DNA from: UBA8190 sp003453695
GTDB taxonomy: Bacteria; Actinomycetota; Acidimicrobiia; Acidimicrobiales; UBA8190
Assembly: GCA_036796975.1 (NCBI GenBank)
Contig: DAIRBY010000065.1
Location: forward strand, 1 to 10,464
Direction of reading: 5' to 3'
DNA length: 10,464 bases
This document shows, piece after piece, positions 6,026-10,464 of this stretch (the first letter of the stretch is position 1; each line of letters opens with the position of its first letter). The notes under the pieces are model-generated. The model was not told the origin of the DNA. It did no database searches and saw nothing but the letters and a program-made list of their open reading frames with translations. The position numbers and the translations under genes are program-made.

Positions 6026-6937
6026 GTGAAGCCCATTCCCGTGTCGTTCCACATCGGGCCGTTGGTGGTGCACACCTACGGCATCGGCCTGGCGATCACG
6101 TTCTGGTTCGCCTACCGATACTTCGAGTACCGCCTCACCAAGCGCGGGTATCGCACGGAGTGGGTGACCGGGGTCTTCCTGTGGGTCGTCGTGGCGGCGG
6201 TGGTGGGCGCCCGGGTCGTGCACGTGGTCGCCAACGCCTCCTATTACTCGTCCAACCCCGGACAGATCCTCGACGTCTGGCACGGCGGCCTCTCGTCCTT
6301 CGGCGGCCTGCTCTTCGGGGTGCCTGCGGGGCTGATCGCCACGCGCAAGCGCTACCCCGAGCTACCTGCCTGGCGCGCCCTCGACATCATCGCCCCGGTG
6401 CTCATGGCGGCGTGGGGCGTGGGCAGGCTGCTGGGCCCGCAGCTCATGGTGGGCGGTGGCGGGGCGCCCACCACGGCGTGGTACGGCATGTACTACGCGG
6501 GCGAGACGGGACGCCGAGTGCCGGTGCCGATCATCCAGGCCGTCGACAGCTTCGCCATCTTCGCTGCGCTCCTGCTCATCGAGCGCTACGTGCGGCGCCG
6601 TCCCACCGGCCTCGTCCTCGCCGCCACCATGGCCCTGTGGGGACTGGCGCGCTTCTTCGAAGAGCACTTCTGGCTGGGCACCCAGGCCCAAGTGGGCTCC
6701 ACCCAGTCCGAGAGCAGCGTGGGCCCCGTACTCGTGCAGGCGACCGGCTTGGCCCTCTTCGTCGCCGGCGTAGCCATCATGGCCTGGCTGTGGCGAAGAG
6801 GAACCCGGGTGCTCGACATCCCGCCGGCCGACGACGAAGCCGGCGGTGAGCCGGCTCGAGCCGTCGAACCCGACGAACGCCAGACCTCGGCGTCCTTGTC
6901 GTCCGGCGCACCCGCTCCCGGCCCGGCCTCGATCTGA
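6026..6937 (+). CDS. Prolipoprotein diacylglyceryl transferase (Lgt) family protein, divergent active site
   Basis: This is a 303-residue polytopic protein with about seven hydrophobic segments, the Lgt architecture, and a hydrophilic tail from about 257. Lgt moves diacylglycerol from phosphatidylglycerol to the lipobox Cys of prolipoproteins at the membrane. Retained positions are HTYG with Tyr18 (E. coli Tyr26), Arg134 (Arg143), Gly145 (Gly154), and Arg209 and Glu213 in ARFFEE (Arg239, Glu243). Replaced positions are Phe92 where E. coli has His103 (SSFGG for SFHGG), Gly137 for Asn146 and Val142 for Glu151. The classic GRxxNxxNxE signature is thus broken, and a GGGG run follows. This may be a divergent true Lgt or a paralog with another lipid-transfer role. 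Alignment positions are by eye. The GTG start is chosen by its Shine-Dalgarno. The gene is divergent from SDR and convergent with the TIGR03084-type gene. Confidence 0.85.
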   Translation: MKPIPVSFHIGPLVVHTYGIGLAITFWFAYRYFEYRLTKRGYRTEWVTGVFLWVVVAAVVGARVVHVVANASYYSSNPGQILDVWHGGLSSFGGLLFGVPAGLIATRKRYPELPAWRALDIIAPVLMAAWGVGRLLGPQLMVGGGGAPTTAWYGMYYAGETGRRVPVPIIQAVDSFAIFAALLLIERYVRRRPTGLVLAATMALWGLARFFEEHFWLGTQAQVGSTQSESSVGPVLVQATGLALFVAGVAIMAWLWRRGTRVLDIPPADDEAGGEPARAVEPDERQTSASLSSGAPAPGPASI

Positions 6938-6942
6938 TCCGA

Positions 6943-6955
6943 CGCGGTCGCCGCG
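6943..6955. terminator. Bidirectional stem-loop between convergent genes
   Basis: A perfect 5-bp stem CGCGG / CCGCG with a 3-nt loop sits in the 35-bp gap between the Lgt-like stop and the TIGR03084-type stop. It could end both transcripts. There is no T tract and the stem is short. Confidence 0.3.
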
Positions 6956-6972
6956 CCGCACCGACGTCGCAA

Positions 6973-7785
6973 TCAGGCCGACGAAGAAGAAGGCGCCCGG
7001 CCCGGACCCGGCTGGCCGGCGAAGGCCTGGGCCACCGCCATCCATCGCCGGGCGGCGTCGCCCTCCACGACGAGGCCGGTGTCGGACAGATGGCGGCGCT
7101 GGGTCACGACGAGACAGAAGTCGAGGGCGCTGCCTCGCACCCACGCGCTGCCGCCGTCCTCGTCCCAGACCCAGCGCTCACCGTCGGGGCCCACCAGGTC
7201 GACGGTCACCATGCCGGGCGGCGGCTCCAGCCCGCGGACGGCGAACGAGAAGGGGCGGGCGCGCACGCCGAGCTGGGCGACGTGTACGAGCCGGCCGGTG
7301 GGGCGGCGGGTCACGCCCAGGCTGTCGGCGACGTCCTGGCCGTGGGCCCAGGTCTCCATGAGACGCGCCGACAGAAACGAGAGCGGGCTCATGGCCGGGC
7401 CGAACCACGGCACCCGCTGCCCCGGCGACAACCCGGCCGCCACGGCGAGAAGGTCCTTGCGGGCTCGCCGCCACCACGCCAGCACCTCGGCACCCGACAT
7501 CGACCGCCCCCGCTCCAGGTGCTCGGCCATGGGGTCGGTGCCGGTGACGGCCGACTCCATGGCCCGGCGCGCCGCGTCGGAGAAGCCGTCGGGGTCGGTG
7601 ATGGCCGAGGCGGCCGCTTCGTCGAAGAAGGCCAGGTGGCTGATCTGGTCTCGAATGGCCCAGCCCTCCGCCGGTGTGGATCGGCCCCATCCCCCCTCGT
7701 CGAGGGGGTCGACGAGCGAGTCCAGGTCGTGCTGCTCGTCGGCGAGATCGGCCAGGAGCTCGGAAACAGTGGGTGCGGAAGCCAC
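6973..7785 (-). CDS. TIGR03084-type metal-binding protein (mycothiol-dependent maleylpyruvate isomerase-like, DinB fold)
   Basis: This is a 270-residue soluble protein. Residues 1-155 form the DinB-like four-helix bundle: RDQISHLAFFDE with His50, and METWAHGQD with Glu144 and His148. This His ... Glu-xxx-His set has the same spacing as the zinc site of mycothiol-dependent maleylpyruvate isomerase. Residues 165-255 are the C-terminal MDMPI-type domain (LGVRARPFSFAVRG, then WVRGSALDFCLVVTQRRH). The wording TPAEGWAIRDQISHLAFFDE is characteristic of the TIGR03084 family found in mycothiol-making actinobacteria. The likely role is a metal- and thiol-dependent isomerase or transferase of unknown substrate. 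The start is GTG, with TAGCGT 9 nt upstream and no Shine-Dalgarno. It is divergent from the marR gene with a shared 86-bp region, so the MarR protein may control it. The Ser-rich last five residues look disordered. Confidence 0.9.
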   Translation of the reverse strand: MASAPTVSELLADLADEQHDLDSLVDPLDEGGWGRSTPAEGWAIRDQISHLAFFDEAAASAITDPDGFSDAARRAMESAVTGTDPMAEHLERGRSMSGAEVLAWWRRARKDLLAVAAGLSPGQRVPWFGPAMSPLSFLSARLMETWAHGQDVADSLGVTRRPTGRLVHVAQLGVRARPFSFAVRGLEPPPGMVTVDLVGPDGERWVWDEDGGSAWVRGSALDFCLVVTQRRHLSDTGLVVEGDAARRWMAVAQAFAGQPGPGRAPSSSSA

Positions 7786-7794
7786 CGAGCTGGC

Positions 7795-7800
7795 ACGCTA
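7795..7800 (-). promoter_or_regulatory. -10 box TAGCGT of the TIGR03084-type gene
   Basis: TAGCGT on the minus strand ends 9 nt before the GTG start, giving a leaderless or nearly leaderless mRNA. The expected -35 position falls inside the GC hairpin at 7808-7826. Confidence 0.4.
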
Positions 7801-7807
7801 GTGACCG

Positions 7808-7826
7808 GGGGGCGAAGCGAGCCCCC
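7808..7826. repeat. Inverted repeat with 6-bp arms in the divergent intergenic region
   Basis: GGGGGC and GCCCCC flank a 7-nt loop, next to AAAA. It lies between the two divergent starts, upstream of the mapped -10 of the minus-strand gene. It could be a protein-binding site or simply GC-rich symmetry. Confidence 0.35.
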
Positions 7827-7838
7827 AAAAGAAATCGC

Positions 7839-7850
7839 TTGCGTTCGCAA
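7839..7850. promoter_or_regulatory. Putative MarR-type operator TTGCGTTCGCAA
   Basis: This is a palindrome with 5-bp arms (TTGCG / CGCAA) and a 2-nt centre. It matches the TTGC-N4-GCAA form common to MarR-family operators, including the E. coli mar operator. It starts 33 nt before the GTG of the adjacent marR gene and covers that gene's -35 region. It is also 54 nt from the divergent TIGR03084-type start, so autoregulation and control of the neighbour are both plausible. Confidence 0.6.
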
Positions 7851-7865
7851 AGAGTCGAGTAGGAT
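7839..7865 (+). promoter_or_regulatory. Leaderless-type promoter of the marR gene
   Basis: A -35-like TTGCGT (7839-7844) and a -10-like TAGGAT (7860-7865) are 15 nt apart, slightly short. The -10 ends 6 nt before the GTG, which would place the transcription start on the start codon. AGGA inside the -10 could also serve as a Shine-Dalgarno if transcription began further upstream. Confidence 0.5.
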
Positions 7866-7871
7866 GGGGGC

Positions 7872-8372
7872 GTGGCCGAGGTGGAGTGGCTCGACGACGT
7901 GGAGATGCGGGCCTGGCGTTCGCTCCTCGGGGCGCACCGGCGGCTGCTGCAGCGCCTCGACGCCGAGCTGCAGGCCAGCCAGGACCTCTCGGTGTCCGAC
8001 TACGGCGTGCTGGTCGAGTTGAGCGAGGCGGGCGGCCAGATGCGCATGAGCGAGCTGGCCGAGCGGATGCTGCTGTCGCCGAGCGGCCTGACCCGCCGGC
8101 TGGACACCATGGTGGCTGCGGGGCTGGTGGAGCGGCACCGATGCGCCACCGACCGGCGCGGCGCCTATGCCGTGCTGACCGCGGCCGGCCGGGCGCGGCT
8201 CGAAGCGTCTGCCCCCGACCACGTCGATCAGGTGCGGCGCCATTTCGTCGATCGCCTGAGCCGTGAGCAGCTGGTGACCTTGACCGAAGCGCTCGAGGCC
8301 GTGGCCGGACCCGACGTGGCGGAGACCTGTCCCCAGTCGGCGGTCACCGGGGGACGCTCGCCGCAGCACTGA
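7872..8372 (+). CDS. MarR family transcriptional regulator
   Basis: This is a 166-residue protein with a winged helix-turn-helix. The dimerisation helix is at about 12-36. MRMSELAERMLLSPSGLTRRLDTMVAAGLVER (58-88) contains the recognition helix, around SPSGLTRRLDTM. The DRRG wing is at 94-97 and AVLTAAGRARL follows. The C-terminal helices (115-145) complete the dimer interface and the last 20 residues look disordered. Such proteins are ligand- or oxidant-responsive repressors. No conserved N-terminal Cys of the OhrR type is present, so a small-molecule ligand is more likely. A matching palindrome overlaps its own promoter, which suggests autorepression. The alpha-hydroxy-acid oxidase follows 58 bp downstream on the same strand, and the TIGR03084-type gene is divergent; both are candidate targets. 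GTG start, probably leaderless. Confidence 0.92.
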   Translation: MAEVEWLDDVEMRAWRSLLGAHRRLLQRLDAELQASQDLSVSDYGVLVELSEAGGQMRMSELAERMLLSPSGLTRRLDTMVAAGLVERHRCATDRRGAYAVLTAAGRARLEASAPDHVDQVRRHFVDRLSREQLVTLTEALEAVAGPDVAETCPQSAVTGGRSPQH

Positions 8373-8418
8373 CCCGGGTCTCACCGGTCCCGGAACTGCG
8401 GGCCGGACGTCCGCCCGC

Positions 8419-8424
8419 CAGAAT
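8419..8424 (+). promoter_or_regulatory. Possible -10 box CAGAAT of the hydroxy-acid oxidase gene
   Basis: CAGAAT ends 6 nt before the GTG start, the same spacing as the other leaderless-type starts in this window, but the first base departs from the TAnnnT pattern. No Shine-Dalgarno is seen, so leaderless translation or read-through from marR are both possible. Confidence 0.3.
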
Positions 8425-8430
8425 GGCGCC

Positions 8431-9621
8431 GTGACCGCGGTGATCAGGAACGTGACCGACGCCCGGGCCAGGGCTCGCCGGGTGCTGCCCCGGGTGGTGT
8501 TCGACTACGTCGACGGCGCTGCCGACGACGAGGTCACGATGGCCGAGAACGAGGCCGCCTTCCGCCGTCTGGCCTTCCGGCCCCGGATGGGATTCGACTC
8601 CGGCGAACCGCTCCTCGGGACGACGGTGCTCGGCACCGACGTGGCGTTTCCCGTGCTGCTCGCCCCCTGCGGGCTGGTCCGGCTCATGCACCCCGACGGG
8701 GCCTTCGGCGTGGCCCGGGCGGCGACGTCCCGGCAGACGGCATGGGTGCTCTCGTCGGTCGCCGGGGTCACTCTGGAGGACGCCGCCAGCGGGGGCGGGC
8801 ACAGATGGTTCCAGCTGTACTCGAGCGGCGGGCGCGACGAGGCGGCGGGCATCGTCGCCAGGGCGGAAGCCGCCGGCTACGAGGCGCTCGTCGTCACCAT
8901 CGACACGCCGGCGCTCGGCAATCGCGAGCGCGACGCCCGCAACGGAGTGCGCTCACCGCTGCGCCTCGACGCCCATACCGCCGTGGCGCTCGGGCCTCAG
9001 GTCCTGGCCAGGCCGCGCTGGGCCCTGCGCATGATCAGAGACGGGGTGTCGGTCATGCGGCGCCCCGGGCCGGGCGACGGGCCCGGAGGTTCGACCCCGT
9101 CGGGCGGTCTCAAGGCGGCCGGCGCCGTCGCCATGCTGGCCTCGCCGTTCACGTGGTCGGACATCGAGTGGCTGCGGGGGCGGTGGTCGAAGCCGCTGCT
9201 CGTGAAGGGCGTGCTGCGAGGCGACGACGCCCGCCATGCTGCCGACGCCGGTGCCGACGCCGTCATCGTCTCGAACCACGGCGGACGTCAGCTGGACGGG
9301 GCACCGGCGACCGCCAGAGTCCTGCCCGAGGTCGTCGACTCGGTGGGCGACCGAGTGGAGGTGCTCGTCGACGGCGGCATCCGCAGAGGCGGTGACGTGG
9401 TGAAGGCGCTGGCGCTCGGGGCCAGGGCCGTGCTCGTGGGCCGGCCCTATCTGTACGGCCTGGCGGTGAACGGACAGCAGGGGGTCGAGCAGGTGCTCGA
9501 CGTGCTGCGCCAGGAGATGTCGAGGACGATGCGTCTGTTGGGCTGTGGGTCGGTGAAGGAGCTCGACCGCTCCTACCTTCAGGACCTGGCCAGTGAAGGA
9601 GCCTTGGACAGTCGCACCTGA
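8431..9621 (+). CDS. FMN-dependent alpha-hydroxy-acid oxidizing protein (LldD/glycolate oxidase family)
   Basis: This is a 396-residue TIM-barrel flavoprotein oxidising an L-2-hydroxy acid to the 2-oxo acid. All family active-site residues can be placed: Tyr26 (VFDYVDG), Tyr130 (FQLY), Asp158 (TIDTP), Arg165 (GNRERD), Lys259 (LVKG), catalytic base His283 and Arg286 (SNHGGRQLDG). FMN-phosphate loops are VDGGIRRGGDV (313-323) and GARAVLVGRPY (330-340). Loop 4 (about 205-228) is long and Gly/Pro-rich; this loop sets oxygen and membrane-partner use, so oxidase, monooxygenase or dehydrogenase cannot be told apart. Lactate, mandelate or another hydroxy acid is possible. I see no mycofactocin neighbours that would suggest MftD. 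It lies 58 bp after marR and may be its target. The last 43 bp overlap the 3' end of the convergent glycosyltransferase gene. Confidence 0.93.
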   Translation: MTAVIRNVTDARARARRVLPRVVFDYVDGAADDEVTMAENEAAFRRLAFRPRMGFDSGEPLLGTTVLGTDVAFPVLLAPCGLVRLMHPDGAFGVARAATSRQTAWVLSSVAGVTLEDAASGGGHRWFQLYSSGGRDEAAGIVARAEAAGYEALVVTIDTPALGNRERDARNGVRSPLRLDAHTAVALGPQVLARPRWALRMIRDGVSVMRRPGPGDGPGGSTPSGGLKAAGAVAMLASPFTWSDIEWLRGRWSKPLLVKGVLRGDDARHAADAGADAVIVSNHGGRQLDGAPATARVLPEVVDSVGDRVEVLVDGGIRRGGDVVKALALGARAVLVGRPYLYGLAVNGQQGVEQVLDVLRQEMSRTMRLLGCGSVKELDRSYLQDLASEGALDSRT

Positions 9622-10283
9622 AGGAGGATCCACAACGCCTCCACGCCGTCGCGCCAGGTGAGCTTCTTCCCCTCCTCGCGGCCACGCGCCTTGTAGTTGA
9701 TCGGGACCTCGTAGGGGCGGATCCCGGCTTTCAAGAGCTTGCCGGCGATCTCGGCCTCCACGCCGAAACCCTCCTGGCGGAGCTGGAGCGAGCGGTACAG
9801 CGCCAGCGGCATGAGCTTGAAGCACGTCTCCAGGTCGCTCAGGTACGAGTTGTAGAGGATGTTCGCCGCCATGGTCACGGCGCGGTTGCCCACCACGTAC
9901 CAGAACGAGAAGGCGGTGTGGCTCCCGAAGGTCCGTGTGCCGAACACCACCTCGGCGTCGCCGGCGATCACCGGCGCCAGCAGAGCGGGGATGTCGCCCG
10001 GGGTGTACTCGAGGTCGGCGTCACAGACGATGACGTAGTCGCCGGAGGCCAGCGACGACGCCGTCTCGAGCGCCGCACCCTTTCCCCGGTTCGTCGGATG
10101 GGAGCCCTTGGTGATGCGGGCGTCGTCCAGCCGGGAGATGAGCTCTGCGGAGCCGTCGGTGCTGCCGTCGTCGACGAGGACCAGCTCGACCTCGCACGGA
10201 TAGGCGACGTCGAGGACGCGCTTCACGGCGTAGTTGAGGGTCTCCACCTCGTTGTAGACGGGCATCAGGATGCTGAGCTTCAC
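9579..10283 (-). CDS. GT2 family glycosyltransferase (dolichyl-phosphate mannose synthase-like)
   Basis: This is a 234-residue GT-A enzyme beginning with LSILMPVYNE (3-12). DDGSTDGS (38-45) binds the nucleotide. NRGKGAALETA (65-75) is typical of the DPM1 branch. CDADLEY (87-93) holds the metal-binding DxD. DLETCFK (150-156), EGFGVEAEIAGKLLKAG (171-187) and NYKARGREEGKKLTWRDG (196-213) complete a polyprenyl-phosphate hexose synthase-like catalytic domain. There is no C-terminal membrane domain, so it is cytoplasmic or peripheral and would load a sugar onto polyprenyl phosphate or a cell-wall precursor. The GTG at 10281-10283 is preferred over an ATG at 10334 because GGGAGGAACC lies directly before it and because family members start right at this motif. 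Its 3' end overlaps the convergent oxidase gene by 43 bp. The tRNA lies upstream on the same strand. Confidence 0.92.
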   Translation of the reverse strand: MKLSILMPVYNEVETLNYAVKRVLDVAYPCEVELVLVDDGSTDGSAELISRLDDARITKGSHPTNRGKGAALETASSLASGDYVIVCDADLEYTPGDIPALLAPVIAGDAEVVFGTRTFGSHTAFSFWYVVGNRAVTMAANILYNSYLSDLETCFKLMPLALYRSLQLRQEGFGVEAEIAGKLLKAGIRPYEVPINYKARGREEGKKLTWRDGVEALWILLQVRLSKAPSLARS

Positions 10284-10287
10284 GGTT

Positions 10288-10292
10288 CCTCC
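10288..10292 (-). promoter_or_regulatory. Shine-Dalgarno GGAGG of the glycosyltransferase
   Basis: GGAGG lies 4 nt before GTG 10281-10283 and is the best ribosome binding site in the window. It decides the start and turns the 17 upstream codons into leader. Confidence 0.65.
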
Positions 10293-10369
10293 CGGGACCG
10301 CCACGGGTGAGGCACCGCCGATCCCCGCAGCCATTGTGGCAGCCGCCCCACGCGACGGAGGCCACGTTT

Positions 10370-10400
10370 GTCATAGCCGTGGTCCACCAAACGGGGTCAA
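10370..10400 (-). promoter_or_regulatory. Possible promoter of the glycosyltransferase
   Basis: On the minus strand TTGACC (10395-10400) and TATGAC (10370-10375) are 19 nt apart, a little long. They lie just after the tRNA 3' end and would give a leader of about 80 nt, consistent with a Shine-Dalgarno-led gene. The 127 bp between glycosyltransferase and tRNA hold nothing else I recognise. Confidence 0.35.
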
Positions 10401-10410
10401 GGCCTACGGG

Positions 10411-10464
10411 TGGGGGCGGAGGGACTCGAACCCTCACTGGGGACGGTTTAAGCGCCCTGCCTCT
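10411..10464 (-). tRNA. tRNA 3' part, anticodon UAA (Leu?), short variable loop, 5' end outside window
   Basis: Reading the minus strand, the end of the D arm is followed by A26, an anticodon stem GGGCG/CGTCC (one G-T pair) and the loop CTTAAAC, giving anticodon TAA. Next are a 5-nt variable loop CCAGT, a T stem GAGGG/CCCTC around TTCGAGT, the acceptor strand CGCCCCC and discriminator A73. The following bases are CCC, so CCA is not encoded. The anticodon reads UUA, a leucine codon that is very rare in GC-rich actinobacteria, as with Streptomyces bldA. However, normal bacterial tRNA-Leu has a long variable arm of ten or more nt, and here there are only five. The identity is therefore uncertain. 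The 5' half including most of the D arm is not visible. Confidence 0.8.

Noticed and set aside
8431..9621. MftD (pre-mycofactocin synthase) with the adjacent GT2 as MftF
   Set aside because: The glycosyltransferase is convergent, short and DPM1-like, the oxidase has the ordinary LldD active-site set, and no mftA, mftB or mftC is present.
9621..9628. Shine-Dalgarno-like AAGGAGGA after the oxidase stop
   Set aside because: No plus-strand gene follows; the bases code for the glycosyltransferase C-terminus on the other strand.
10284..10334. Upstream ATG start for the glycosyltransferase
   Set aside because: A strong GGAGG lies right before the GTG at 10283, and the GT2 motif starts within three residues of it.
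10021..10437. Open frame with a Pro-rich N-terminus at the right end
   Set aside because: Its start is a translation of the tRNA T arm and acceptor, and the rest is an off-frame reading of the glycosyltransferase gene.
1..10464. CRISPR array, insertion sequence, prophage or defence island
   Set aside because: No regularly spaced repeats, transposase, integrase or defence-gene motifs were found; the only direct repeat comes from paralogous coding sequence.

Overview
The window is GC-rich chromosomal DNA that looks like a member of the Actinomycetota, most likely an uncultured Acidimicrobiia-type genome. The evidence is its base composition, the many GTG starts, several starts with a -10 box (TAGCGT or similar) only 5-9 nt upstream and no Shine-Dalgarno sequence, a TIGR03084/mycothiol-dependent-isomerase-like protein and an actinobacterial-type IF-2B-like protein. 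A run of 10 N at 2032-2041 marks a scaffold join, so this is a draft or metagenome assembly. The organism assignment is inference; there is no rRNA or complete marker gene here.

Left part (1-3008). The window opens inside an acyl-CoA dehydrogenase resembling (2S)-methylsuccinyl-CoA dehydrogenase (+ strand, ends at 564). It converges on a membrane-anchored seven-repeat beta-propeller of the Vgb/streptogramin-lyase family (minus). Next come the last 33 codons of a CoA-ester lyase gene, the N gap, and a complete paralogous gene (2070-3008) of the L-malyl-CoA/beta-methylmalyl-CoA lyase (Mcl1) type. Mcd-like and Mcl1-like enzymes are both steps of the ethylmalonyl-CoA pathway, so this part may be the edge of such a cluster.

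Middle (3087-5876, all minus). An SDR oxidoreductase, a short IF-2B-like protein and a DUF885-type putative metallopeptidase follow each other, with 65 bp and 16 bp between them, reading towards the Mcl1-type gene. Most of them have their own leaderless-type promoter, so this is a co-directional run rather than a proven single operon.

Right part (5877-10464). A divergent promoter region separates the SDR gene from a seven-TM Lgt-family protein (+) that lacks several residues essential in E. coli Lgt. It converges on a TIGR03084/DinB-fold metal-binding protein (minus). An 86-bp divergent intergenic region then carries a TTGC-N4-GCAA palindrome, a good MarR-type operator, over the promoter of a leaderless marR-family gene (+). 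A FMN-dependent alpha-hydroxy-acid oxidase (+) follows, and its 3' end overlaps that of a convergent GT2 glycosyltransferase (minus) by 43 bp. At the right edge is the 3' part of a minus-strand tRNA with anticodon UAA but a short, 5-nt variable loop.

No CRISPR array, insertion sequence, phage gene or clear defence system is visible. Most of the window is ordinary metabolism. The points that deserve a second look are the paralog hidden in the gap, the degenerate Lgt signature, the odd tRNA, the MarR operator and the repeated leaderless promoter motif.
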